Shown piece after piece: positions 49,901 through 61,749 of a DNA stretch of 64,000 nucleotides (within the stretch, counting starts at the first letter, position 1; every line of letters begins with the position of its first letter). The position numbers were made by a program, and so were the translations under genes. The notes below the pieces were generated by a model. The model made no database searches. It was not told where the DNA came from and worked only from the letters and a program-made list of their open reading frames with translations. The DNA comes from Mangifera indica (lineage: Eukaryota; Streptophyta; Magnoliopsida; Sapindales; Anacardiaceae): positions 12,037,639 to 12,101,638 of the forward strand of contig NC_058141.1 of NCBI RefSeq assembly GCF_011075055.1, read 5' to 3'.

Positions 49901-52854
49901 GGATTATTAAAATGAAACTTGAATTCACAGGTGCACCAGCAAGGACTGTGGGATGGCGTGATCCTGGATATATACATACCAGCTTTTTGAAGGAGTTGTG
50001 GCCCAATGCAGTGTATGCTACATCTTATTCTGGAATAAGATATCTATTATAGGTGTAGGTTTGTTAAACCTTTAGAAAATATGAAGCTGTCCTTAAATGA
50101 TTTAGAAAGAATAGTATTGTTTTGGTGTTCCATTCTTAACAAAGGTTTCTCTATTTTTTAACACTACTCAATTGTTCAAGGTTTTGTTTCAAACTATTAG
50201 CATAAATATACACTGGCCAAATGTCAGCCTCTTATAGCAGTATCTCTAACTCAAAAAATTATACTTCTGCTTCTTTTCTGTTTTCTTTTGTAGGTACATG
50301 TACAAGCTTGGTCATAAGTTGATTGATGGAACATATATTTGGAGTCCAGAGTACCAGTTCAGAGCGTCTCCTTATCCTGGTCAAAATTCTTTGCAACGTG
50401 TAGTCATTTTCGGTGACATGGGAAAGGTTTTTATAATTTGCTTATAAGAGCTAATTTATTAACAACTCGTACTGTTGAAGATATGATTGTAACAGTTTAT
50501 CCATGAGTGTCTTTATGTGTGTGCACCTCTGTAGAAATATACGACATTCTATCGTATTGTGTTATTCTTACTTAAACAATCACGATAAAACATTTAATTT
50601 TACAATGACTTCACTTGTAGAAATATATTTATGAATTTTTAAAGTGAAATCGGTTGCTAGTTTATCTTTCTGATGAAGGGGGGAGTTGCTTTATTTGAAA
50701 TTAGGAAGAAAATAATTTCAGGTTGGTCTTATATAATGTTTAAGGTTATTAGGTTTAGTCCAACTACCGACTCCGATGTGTTTGGTGAAGTAGTTTGTTT
50801 ATTGAGATCTTGCAGGATGAAGCTGATGGTTCTAATGAATATAACAACTTCCAGCGTGGTTCTCTTAACACCACTAAGTGGCTTATTCAGGACTTAAAGA
50901 ACATTGACATTGTATTCCACATTGGAGACATATGTTATGCAAATGGATATCTTTCACAGTGGGACCAGTTCACTGCACAAATTGAGCCAATTGCATCAAC
51001 AGTGCCTTACATGATTGCTAGGTTTGTCCAAATTCACTTATATGGCTTGTCAGAGCATATTCATACACTAGTGCTGAACTTTTTGTGACAAGTGGTGATT
51101 TCTTCTTCCAGTGGTAATCATGAGCGTGACTGGCCAGGGACAGGATCTTTCTATGGGAACATGGATTCTGGAGGAGAATGTGGTGTGTTGGCTGAAACTA
51201 TGTTCTATGTCCCTGCTGAGAACAGGGCTAAGTTTTGGTGAGGATATATCATGACTAGAGTTATTATACCTGTTGTAAGCTTTCATATTTATGCATTCCA
51301 GTTCTTTAATTTTATATTCAGGAAATATAAACCATATTTTATCAAGCGGAGTTTGATATTGTGAATTAATTGCAGATATTACAATATGTGAAACAACTTC
51401 TGATGTTGTTACAAATTGTCTGAAAGATATTTATTAATTACACAGTGAGAACGCTAGTTCTTCTTTTAGAAGCCTTTCTATGCATTTGTATGCTCTCAAC
51501 TAGTTACAATGGTTTTTATGTCCTGATGTCTTCTCTTTCTAGTTTCAGTGAACCAGCCCAAAAAGGTTCTGTGTAGGAAGGCTCTGGTGTAAATATCGAG
51601 GCTGTCCCTAAGGACCTTGATTGATTTTTTTTTTTTTTATGCTCAAATAATTTTAGTTTCTGCCAGTTGTTTCTTGATGTCATGGGATCTAATATGGAAA
51701 ACAATTATTGTTTTACCAGGTACTCCACAGACTATGGCATGTTTAGATTTTGTATAGCTGACACAGAACATGATTGGAGAGAAGGAACTGAGCAATATAA
51801 GTTCATTGAGCACTGCCTAGCATCAGTTGACCGGCAAAAGCAACCTTGGTTGATTTTTCTTGCACATAGGGTTCTGGGTTATTCTTCTGGTATTTCTTAT
51901 GCTGTGGAAGGATCATTTGCTGAACCAATGGGGAGGGAGAGCCTTCAAAAGCTCTGGCAAAAGTACAAGGTTGACATTGCCATCTATGGCCATGTACATA
52001 ATTATGAAAGAATATGTCCTATATACCAGGTACCATCCCAATTTCAAGCACTGAAGAAACTATATTTTGTCCTTTTTACTTTGCTTCATTTTGCACTACA
52101 ATGGAATTCAATTGAAAGTAAGTTGAAGAAAACATGTTTCATTTTAATTGCATCTTGGCCATTTTATAAGCTAAATTGTAAAACCATGGACATTCACATT
52201 CAACCATATTATCATGCAAGAAATACGTTTGACTCCTTAAACAAAAAAAGATTAAAGAAAAAAACCAAAAACAATTGCTTGAAATGTTTGCCTTTTCACA
52301 TATTTTAATAATTGAATTTTGTAATTTTCTTTCATGACAAAAACTTGTAAAATATAGCTTATAAAGAGTTGTTGCTTGTTATCTTTCGAACTTGAACAGT
52401 ATCATGCAAGCATAATTTCCCCTATAGTTCTCTTTTGGCTTCTCATTTCCATGGAATATTCTGTATGCCACATTACATTTATAGATCGGATACTGTATAT
52501 ATTCTAAAGTGTTTGCCAATAATTGGGATCAATCTTCCTTTACTACAGAATATCTGCACCAACAAAGAAAAGCACTATTATAAGGGCCCCCTGAATGGCA
52601 CAATACATGTAGTTGCAGGCGGTGGTGGAGCAAGCCTTTCAGAATTTACAACTCTTCAAACTGCCTGGAGTTTGTATAAAGATTATGATTATGGATTTGT
52701 AAAGCTTACAGCATTTGATCACTCAAATCTGTTGTTCGAGTACAAGAAAAGCAGGGATGGAAAGGTTTATGACTCTTTCAGAATATCCCGGGACTACAGG
52801 GACATTTTAGCCTGTAGTGTTGATAGTTGCCCAAGTATGACCCTTGCATCATAA
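46952..52854 (+). CDS. Purple acid phosphatase, tandem copy B (PAP1/24/27 group)
   Basis: Paralogue of copy A with the same 12-exon structure: 46952-47122, 47390-47481, 47630-47696, 47814-47936, 48966-49058, 49297-49426, 49931-50012, 50294-50426, 50816-51021, 51112-51237, 51720-52029 and 52549-52854, giving 612 aa. Signal peptide MGELRMIFPGVLFVLATLQV. All seven metal ligands are retained (GDMG, GDICY, GNHE, LAHR, GHVH). Introns and the 5' leader align with copy A over their full length, so the duplication was at DNA level and fairly recent. Amino-acid differences cluster near the active-site loop after LAHRVLGYSS, where A has DYYYAMEG and B has GISYAVEG; others are Q319W and Q425H. A 5'UTR intron (46518-46939) parallels that of A. 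Both copies look functional. Confidence 0.95.
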
Positions 52855-53255
52855 TTTTATGTCTAGGGAATTCTGATTTCATCAATAAATTTTCTTGTTG
52901 AACTGGTATGTGAGTTCCCATGTTCCACAGTTGAAAATGGAATTTATGCATCTCCAATCCACAATCTGTATTTTTGGGGCGTGCAATTCCTGAACAAAAC
53001 AAAACGAGCTAAATATAAGCTTTCCAAAACCCAGAATTCTCCATGTTTCGACAGAGGACATTCAAGTCTTTCCTGATATTAGCCCTTCAAACTTAGGAAT
53101 GTCACTACAGTATATTCTTAAGTTTTTTTAAATACTGAGCTCGGTTTCCTTTCGATCAGAGTTTGGATGTGTATGATTGTTCCTGGAATAACTAAATTAA
53201 CTGTCTTTCTTCTGAAAATGTTTATTCTTCTTTTTTATATATTTTTTTAACAATG

Positions 53256-53412
53256 TTATATATATATCTTATTTTTTGTATATAATTTGAGTATACAGAT
53301 TATGTATCATCATGTAATTGAGTTTTATTTTATTTTAACTCAAAATCATTCAATCACGTGATGATATATTATTTGTATATTCAAATTGTATATAAAAAAT
53401 GTATATGCTTAG
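53256..53412. mobile_element. Hairpin MITE-like element, copy 6
   Basis: Arms ttttttgtatataatttgag and, reversed, ttttttatatacaatttgaa, then atgtatcatcatgtaattga and its partner atatatcatcacgtgattga. The arms match over about 70 bp each side of a short AT-rich loop. Confidence 0.65.
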
Positions 53413-53496
53413 TCTTATTAAATCTTCTTATATGCTTTGTCAATGAAGTTACTTGGCAAAATGGGTTAGTGCTTTCCAGAAAGAAAGAGAGAATAT

Positions 53497-53820
53497 ATGG
53501 ATTTATGGGTGGTTGCAGCAGCTACAGAAGCTGGGTACATGGCGAAGTGGCGGCGAAATTTGACATCGAATGATAGAGAAATCAGAAACCTCATCAGTAT
53601 CATTTTTCCTTGATTCAATTTCCAGGCAATCTGAATCCATGAACTTGCTGCAACAAGGGATCAAATCAGCCCTTTATGCAGACTAGCTGGCGAACAACTA
53701 GACATAGATCGCTTATTTACACACGGGAAGGATTTTGTTGGATTTACAACTACGCAGAAGGCAAGTGGAGAACGTGATGACTACAATTTGCTTTCATTAA
53801 CAATTTTTCAGCCATTTTAG
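53497..53820 (+). pseudogene. Degenerate relic of a plant 'MDLWVVAAA' protein
   Basis: ATG 53497 opens MDLWVVAAATEAGYMAKWRR, the start signature of a plant-specific family of unknown function (recalled, not checked), but the frame stops after 39 codons. Two further blocks in other frames continue protein-like text: SISRQSESMNLLQQGIKSAL (about 53614) and RLAGEQLDIDRLFTHGKDFV (about 53680), then ERDDYNLLSLTIFQPF before a stop near 53820. At least two frame changes are needed, so it looks like a truncated, frameshifted copy. Splicing as an alternative was considered, but no convincing intron borders were seen. Confidence 0.45.
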
Positions 53821-55809
53821 GAGTAGGTATAATGGTAATTTTCTTGAACCACTGTGAGCTTGATTAATTAGGAAGTAGCCCTCTCCGACAAATATTGATG
53901 TTCAACAGATACATTCTGGCCAAAAGTTAACCTCATTGGAGCATTAGAATTTTTACAGAGAGTCTCTGTTCGAATCTCTGCCATTTCTGAAATCTTAAAA
54001 ATCCAGAGTACGAAAGGATTTGCAGTCACAAACACAGTATGGGATGTAAATTGAAAAAAAAAAAAAAAATACTGTCAACAATGTCGTTGCATCCAACCAA
54101 AGGTTTAAGTTTAGAAAGTGACTACGTCTACATCATGACGAAGAGAGCGAGCTGTTCGATATGGCGCCAATCAGCCCATTGTTAGTTACAAAAATAGAAC
54201 CGAAAACGCCGAAATTATCTCAGCGCCTTCCATCATCACACTTCTTAACTACCAAAGCCCCTAATTTTCTTCTTTTCACTTTTGCAACATTTTTGTTCTC
54301 CTCCTCCTTTTTCTTCACCACAACGGAATTTCAAAATTCAAATTCAATAACAAGAACTTAACCATCTGAGAAAGTTAAATTCAGTTTCCCGGTTAAATCT
54401 TATGCCTTTCAGGTACCGATTAATGTTTACTTCATCTGTTTTTAGTTTTCAATTCACGTCGAAAGTTAAATAATTTATAGATTGACGTCGTCAAGTTGGA
54501 GGTGTTGGTGGCCTGTGTGGTTTCCGGCGAGTTGATTTCCAGCCAATGACTTTCTGGCAATCAAAAAGACATTTGTGAGGATTTTATTTTATAATTTATA
54601 TCTGTATCAACTGCTGCCAAGCATTGGTTTAGCATCAACTTATTAATTATGTCAACTTGTCATCCAGAACGCAATTCAAAATAGTAGTTATTCTGAAACG
54701 AAGAATGTTGCCAAAGATCAAAATAAAAAATTACATTGATTTAACCGGATCACATATCTGGTGTGATACATAGTACCTGTGGTTTTAAACAATGAATGAA
54801 GAAGTGGATTATGTTTCTTTCTTTATGAATTATAAACGGGGAAGTTTTTTCTACAGGAAATTTAGGAATGAGATAGCTCAGTTAAGGCAATTTATGAGGT
54901 TAGGATAGAAGTAGGGAGTCACTGCTATCGAGATCGCAAAAAATACAAATGTGGCTCTTGGGAAATTGGAGATCCTTTCTGTTAATTATATAATCAAACC
55001 CTCTTTAGGCTTTATACATTTGGAGGAACTTGAATGTAGATGCATCAGTTTTAACCATTGTATTGTGCTATTTCTTGGAGTTTATAAATTCTGAAACTCA
55101 TTGCTGTACCCTTCAACATTTTTAGGACCATTAATTTTAGTTGTATGATGAATTTTATGCAAAATTGTAGCTTTGATGGCAATTAGTTAGTCGAGACAAA
55201 ATTTTTTGATATTTTCAGCAACTAATTTAATCTTTATGCCTTCTCACATGTTTGGTTTTTGTCTAATATGAATTCTTTTTCCACTTGTTTTCTGAGGAAG
55301 CTCTATTGTTAACATGCTGTTCCTCTTATTTCAGTCTGCATCCTCATTTAATTTCTCAAAGTCTCAACTCATAAGAATTTTTGCTTTGTAACCTTTCATG
55401 CTAGTTATTGAATTTTAAGGCTTTTTGAATCTGAATCCTACTAATACTTTTCAGTCAAGAGATCGGGAGATAGCAGGAGAACCATAAGCAGTTAAAAATA
55501 CATTCAGAGATCATAGATGGCACTGGACGCTGTAAGCTTCAAGATTGTCATCCAAGGGACATCAATTTGTAAACATTAGGATATACTTTTTGACAGAAGC
55601 GAAACCATTCAGTGTGCAGAAACTCATCCTCAAGTAAATAATTAGTAGGACAGGAACCAATGAGTATACAGATATAGATTCAAAGGTTATTGACGGAAAC
55701 GGAATTAGAGATATATCAAGATAGCTGTTGATGGGAGTGAAAGCAGTAAGCATTCAGAAACAAATCCAGCTGTTTTTGACAGTTTTGATAGCAGTACATA
55801 CATACGGTA

Positions 55810-57470
55810 ATGCATCCAGAGACTACAGAAGAAAGTAATAAAAAGTTAAGACCAAGCTCTTCTTCGTCTTCATCAGCATTATCATTAGGTCCTCCCGAAG
55901 TGGAATCTGGAGGACATAGCAAGGCTGAATCCTATACTACTTCCTCCTCAAAACCTGAATTGGATGCTCAGTCTTTACTGAAACATGTTTCTAGTACAGG
56001 CAACTCTTCAAGATCAAAAGAACTTGACAATGGGTCTCCAGTTCCCCCTTCGACATCTCCAGTTTCTCAGATAACCCATGAATCATCGGTATATGATTTG
56101 CCATCAACACAATCCCCGCCACTCCAAGTGATGGACCGTTTAGGAGGATATGATCCTCTAAGAATCCCATCAACCGTGTTTGAAAGAAGAGACTCAACTC
56201 CCCTGGAATTGAGTTCCTCTTCTAGTGAGTCACTGTTTAGCCTTCACTTAGGCAATAACAGTATCTCCATAGATCATGGTTTTATGTTGGGGGGAGAAGC
56301 GTTGCAATCCGGAGAAATTCCTGAGTCAGGTGAATTTATTAAGTTTAGCTCAAGTTCTCCTGTTCCAGTGGAGGAAACCAAGGGAAAGAGTCTAGAATTG
56401 AAGAAGATTGAAGAATTTGGTGATTCAGATGACAGTACCGAGGTTTCAACAATAGATACCGCAGAAGATCAAATTTTGAAAAAGGGACCACCTACGGAAG
56501 AAGTGCCGCTTTCTTCTAATTTGTCCACCCGTTCGAAAAAGAATTCTCGCTCATTTGCCTTTCCATTGTAAGTGAATATCATACTTTTGCAAACACTTCT
56601 AGATTTTTATGTGCTCAATTTATATATGTGTTGGTTCAGTGTGCGTACCAATGGATGAACTTGCATTAAGTAACAGACATACAAAAGAAATATTTTATGG
56701 ATGTTAAATGTTCATGGACTTTTTCTGCATATAAATCTACAGTGCCCTGCACTGATGTGAATATTAGTGCATGTAAAACAGATCTGCGAACTTACTCACA
56801 TTATATGCATATTATGAATGCAATGGAAGTTCCCAAACCTAGTGTTAGGTGGATGAGGAATATACCCTTTCTGTTGCAGACCAGAGAAGAAGAAACAGCT
56901 AAAGTCCATCTGTAGCTTTTTCTTGTTGCAGAACAGGAAAGAGGTGTACATGGCCATCGTGCTACTCTTCTGGTTGTAGCTGCACGTTCTGCTACTGTTC
57001 ATTTCCAAGCTGCTACTGTTCTGATTGTAGCTGTGCGTTCTGCTACTTTTGGACCTTTAGCCTGAAAAAATGGTGCTGTCACTGTTCTATTCCAAACCAC
57101 GTACGCTTCTCACCTTATCTCTCTCAAACTTATATTAACTGTGCATCTAAGCTTGATGGAAAACATAATAATGAAGTCCTAATTTAATTTTTATATTTTT
57201 GCATTGTTAGTTATGGATATTCATGTTTGTCCATATAACTAAATTACACCGCAGTGGTATAGCTCTTAAAGACTTATTGACTTAATTTGCCCTGTATTAC
57301 TTCAGTCTAAAACAGGACTTGGAGACGGTTCGGAGAAAGCAAAGGTTGAGAAGCACCTGAACCAGTATCTGGCTGATAAAATGGCTTCAACATCTTCTGC
57401 CTGCTGCTGTTGTACTTCCTCCTCTTGTCGCCCACATTGTTGCAGGTCTCATTGTTCTCAATGCTGTTGA
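55810..57470 (+). CDS. Unrecognised Ser-rich protein with Cys-rich C-terminal tail
   Basis: Exons are 55810-56567, 56932-57100 and 57306-57470, giving 363 aa; phases close exactly and all splice sites are GT-AG. The first 250 residues are hydrophilic and Ser/Pro/Glu-rich with no known domain (KKLRPSSSSSSSALSLGPPE, LGNNSISIDHGFMLGG). The second exon codes a 56-residue block with 14 cysteines and an approximate tandem repeat (SCYSSGCSCTFCYC, then SCYCSDCSCAFCYF). The third has a charged stretch (about 20 residues, KAKVEKHLNQYLADKM) and ends with 10 cysteines in the last 22 residues. The tail resembles that of class C G-protein gamma subunits in style, but I see no G-gamma coiled-coil or other family hallmark. 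An exon-like segment from 55456 (after tttttcag-type acceptor) is probably 5'UTR. Function unknown; the model rests on composition and frame closure only. Confidence 0.6.
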
Positions 57471-58801
57471 AAGAGTATTTGCGACTGAATCCATAGCCTC
57501 CTCCTTCTGCCTGTTCAAAATGCCAATCTGAGCCTCTCTTTAGCCCAGTCTGTCACCACATGTTGAGCGCAATGGCAAGGGGTCACACGTAGAATTGATC
57601 GTTTATCTCAAATAAATCAAAGCAAAGACATTTTGAATCTAGCAGTAAGTGGTTCATAGGTCGGCTGTTTTTGGTGCACATATGAACTTTATTTTATTTC
57701 ATGGAAATAATCTTGAGAACAGAATCGATATAATGTTGGGTTTGAATTTGGTAGGACAAATATGTATAGATGAATATCTTCCTTTTGGTGATGTAAATTT
57801 ACCGATAAATTCCTCTTTAGCTATAAATTAGTTATATAGATTATTAAGTAATAATCGTTGGATGTTAATGATGAGATTAATCATGATTTTTATCATATGA
57901 TTTTTAACATAGTTCATTTTGATGATCGACTTGTCTACATCTATGGGGTATTTGATTTTTTTTTCTACTCTATCCTTTTCTTTTTTGGTTTTATATGTTT
58001 TTGTGTGTTTATAGGATTTTTAAAAGAAAATTACATTTGCCTAATAGGGTTAGGATTTAAAATCCTTTTCAGATTACCATTTATATGTTCTTATAGTAAT
58101 TTGAACAAAAAAGAATGTTGAAAATATTACAAGAGGGAATTAAAATATCTGATTTACATCAGAATTCTCAAATTAAAAGAAATTTCTCTTTTGATAGGAT
58201 TACAATCTTTATCTCAATTTGAAGAAAATATACTTTCTTGTATTATCAAATAAAAAAAGTCTGATCACTAGCTGTTTGTTAAAATAACTTGAACTTATTC
58301 TATGATGAATCTTGAATAAAATTCATACAAACTACACATTATCATATAACAATTATCTCTCAATTTTTAGAGTGCAAGGAAAACTTCAAGAATTTTGAAA
58401 ATTTTTATTGTAAAAAACATGTTTATCTCATGTAGATTTATTGTATCTTTGGATTGAGCGATGCATCCATATTATTGTTTCCTTAAATATAATACAATTG
58501 GTCATATGACATTTGTATTTTATGCATATTATCAATGTAATGGAAGTTTCCAAACCTATTGTTAGGTGGACGATGGAAATATTTTCAAGGATATGTTATT
58601 GGAGCAGAGATCTTAGCACTAGGAATCTGCAGAAAGCCTCCAAAGAGATGCATTAGAAGAAGTCACTCAAAACCAGAGAAACAGTTAAATCAAGTTCCTT
58701 TTCAAGAACTTGAAAAGGACTAATTTCTAAGATTCTCTCTTTGTTATTTTACTCTATTTACATCCCCATTTTCAGAGGGGTGGTAGCTTGGACAGATTAA
58801 G
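57471..58801. other. Convergent spacer, Ser/Cys-rich gene and AFP gene
   Basis: AT-rich, no gene. Near 58518-58575 is a diverged copy of intron sequence from 56799-56860 (see the repeat entry). The AFP 3'UTR lies at the right end. Confidence 0.65.
58518..58575. repeat. Diverged copy of an intron 1 segment of the Ser/Cys-rich gene
   Basis: tgcatattatcaatgtaatg-gaagtttccaaacctattgt-taggtgga here corresponds to tgcatattatgaatgcaatg-gaagttcccaaacctagtgt-taggtgga at 56807-56855, 1.7 kb upstream. Only a handful of mismatches over about 55 bp. Confidence 0.75.
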
Positions 58802-61749
58802 TCATGAAAAGGGAGTAGGGGAAGGGTTTATTACAATATGCCTAAGTGGGTGGTCGACATCACCACCACCTGCATGCTTGACAAACTCTGCCGGAGATAG
58901 AAAACTGCCATGGCATACACACATTATTCTCACTTCTTCTCCCTTTCCATACTTGTATAGAATGCCATCTATTCTTCTTCCATTAGGCCCAGATCCTTTG
59001 GTGAATACACAAGGCATATCTTCATATGCCTTCATCCCACTACTTGAGGATTCAAGTTTCTTGGGTGGATTCTCCATTGCTGTCATGGAACTTCTCCCGG
59101 AATTTTCGTTTGTATTTGTCCCTGAAGAACCTGCGATCTCTTGACTGCTTCGATCTTGCCAGGACCGAGTACTAGCAGGGCTTCTTGCCTCTCCACCACT
59201 GCTTGATCCTGTGATGCAAAAGGAAAATTATAAAAGCATAAAACTATATCAACTTGAATTATCAGAATCAACATGTTTTCTGTGTCTTTTCTCTTGGTGG
59301 AATCAAATTAACCAACCTAATCATATTCATGTAATACTGCCAGCCAAAGATGCTAATCTTGCAAAGTGGAAACTATATCCGGCAACCGCGGGATATACCC
59401 ATAGGAAAAAAAAGAACTTCTAACTTGATCAAGTCTCGTTAAGGCTATAAGAAACTAAGCATTTTATTGAAGGAGCTCAACCTACTTCTGTGAACCAGGT
59501 TAAATTCTGAGGAACAATAAAATGATTTTGCTAACCTCTGTTGGCTAACACTCTTCAAGTAGAATTCAATCTATTTATGTTCCATTGTTACTCTCAGCTA
59601 CCACATTGTCTGTTGCAAATTAAATTTCACTATTTGAGTTACTGAAAGCATCATTCTGTCAAGATATGAGTAGTGCTTAGTACTTCTGAAAATTGTAAAA
59701 ATTCAAGGAAATGTTCTATTAACAAGAAATCCAACTTAATGTATCATGACTCATACAGCAGTTCAATATGTGCAAGTTGTACTCCTTATGGCAGTGCTCC
59801 ATGGAGGACTGATCAGCAGCATCTCACTTGGCTCCACTGAGTCTGGTTTACTTCACATTGCTTTCCACCAGGAAGCAATTTAAACACCAAAAAACAAATG
59901 AAAAGAAATTTAACACTCTACCATCTCTTCCTACAATATATTCCTTCTAGCAAATTCCCACAGGTTTTTCATGGAAATAAGATGAAGCAACTAAAGCATA
60001 TTGCAGCCACAGTTTCTGAATAGCTTGCACTTTCTTCTCAAAGTTCTCATAAGACTTATACTTTTCTATGTAACCCCATGATTGAGTTTATCCATTCAAT
60101 TTTGAAACCTTTAATAAGATCATGAAATCATCTTAATGATATAAAATAGAGAGAGAGAGAGAGAGAGACAGAGTTAGGGCGGGGGGAAGGGAGATTCTTC
60201 TCCCTTAGGATGAATATACATGAGCTCCAGATATCTATGATCAAGAACATACAAAATCACTAATACAACATAAGTCTAAAATTCCATGCAATGTTGGGCC
60301 ACTATACGTTGATACATTAAAGAGGCTATCTAACTTAAATAAAGATGTTGTAATAGTGGAAAGACCTTCATGGAACAAAAATGAAGCAAGAGCTACATAT
60401 GCAGGACCCATTTAAGCTCCTCAAGCAACTTTTACAAAAGGTGATACCTAACCGCAAGCAAATAATTTTGAAGTGCAGCAAGGCCAGCAACCCTTTACAA
60501 GAGCCTCTTTGTCACCCAAGACCAAAATTTTCATTATGTATCATAAAATACATTTTCGATAATATATCATAAATTGTTTTTCACACAACATTAATCTAAA
60601 ATGGGCTTAAAACTTCAGCTTAAAAAGCTCATCAAGTTCTGTAACTACTAAGAAACACCCAGGGTAAAGTTAAGTGATTCCCACGACTGAAAACCACATT
60701 CAAGGTGTACAATGAATGGAAGTAGCACCATCAAACTATATACATATAGCAGGACTTCTTTTAAACCCAGAGTCAATAACCGTAAACAGCACAAAATGTC
60801 ACTCTTTTACAAGTTGCACAAATTAGTAAATACTTCATTCAATTCCCATCTTTAAGGAGTCACATTAAATATAGCAGACACAAAACAAATTCCAGATTAA
60901 ACAGCTAACCCAGTCAAACCAATCTAAATAATATAGAACTACACTAAAGAACCCAAACTTAAAACAAGGAGAAGATATATAGATGCAAAGAAAATGCAGA
61001 GTACCTTGAATAGGTTTACCTTCCAACTCAGACATGCCGGATGAACTCCCACCTTGAGACTCCACAGACCCTTGCGAACTAGACTGCACTAACACTTGCA
61101 AGAACCCACCACCACCTTTTACTCCACTGGCAAGCAAGGTGTGCCTGGCCGCTGAAGCCCAGCTTTGCATTCCTGAAGGATGTCCCGCCGCCTTATTAGC
61201 CACCAAAACCTGATTCTCTTCCTCCATATTCATCTCCGCTCTATCCACTTTCACATTTCCACTAGGATTTGAACTAGAATTCCTTTGCTTTTCATTTCTC
61301 CTCCTCTTTGCTTCCATTCTTCTCAAAGATTGCAACTCCTTTCTCTTCCGCCACTCCTCTTCTGTCTCGGACGGCAACGAAGAGGCTCTTGTAAGTGCAG
61401 GATACATTACAGACTGTGCAGTCGCCGCTGTAGTTGATGCCGTTGTCAGTGTTGCGGGGATATCGAATTCTCTAAATATCGGTATTGAGCCTGCTATAGA
61501 TGAGGATCGAAGCAGCTTTTTCTTCGCATTTTTGTCAACCCCAAATCGTCCACCAAGCGATAGCCCGAGATTTAGCTCGATTTCTTCAGCTTTTTCTTCG
61601 TTATGAGAAGTTGGTGTATGTACTTGCGATTGTTGTGTGTCACTGGCTGACATAAATCTCTGCAGCAGATCTCTTGGATACTTCTCTATCTGTAATGAAA
61701 GATTGTGCATTTCTCTACTTTTCTTTCTGTTTTCACTTGATTCTCCCAT
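58802..61749 (-). CDS. AFP2: Ninja-family / ABI five-binding protein (AFP)
   Basis: Nuclear co-repressor adaptor that binds ABI5-type bZIP factors and recruits TOPLESS, dampening ABA responses. Minus-strand exons are 61749-61005 and 59208-58802 (one 1.8-kb intron), giving 383 aa. An EAR-type repression motif lies at residues 58-67 ([10 protein letters not shown]). A basic NLS-like stretch is at about 144-156 ([13 protein letters not shown]), in the Ninja middle domain that includes [15 protein letters not shown]. The C-terminal Jas-like domain (about 310-383) contains [40 protein letters not shown] and [14 protein letters not shown]. All three conserved domains are complete. The promoter carries six CACGTG motifs, suiting ABA feedback. 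AFP2 versus AFP3 is uncertain; AFP2 is preferred because Arabidopsis AFP2 and PAP1 are neighbours (from memory). Confidence 0.93.
60147..60172. repeat. (GA)n microsatellite in the AFP intron
   Basis: A run of about ten AG units ending gagacagag, inside the single intron of the AFP gene. Confidence 0.85.

Larger units (their letters stand above)
52855..55455. other. Spacer with relics, PAP B to the Ser/Cys-rich gene
   Basis: Includes a hairpin element (53256-53412) and a degenerate coding relic (53497-53820). At 54161 an ATG opens a 66-codon frame (MAPISPLLVTKIEPKTPK...) with plastid-transit-like Ser/Thr composition. It is followed by 'PSEKVKFSFPVKSYAFQ' in frame only after a stop, and by 'RQVGGVGGLCGFRRVDFQP' near 54490. 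This may be the broken 5' end of a plastid-protein gene, but I cannot identify it. Confidence 0.45.

Noticed and set aside
56697..56915. 72-codon frame in intron 1 of the Ser/Cys-rich gene
   Set aside because: Intronic, overlaps the duplicated 55-bp segment, no motif.
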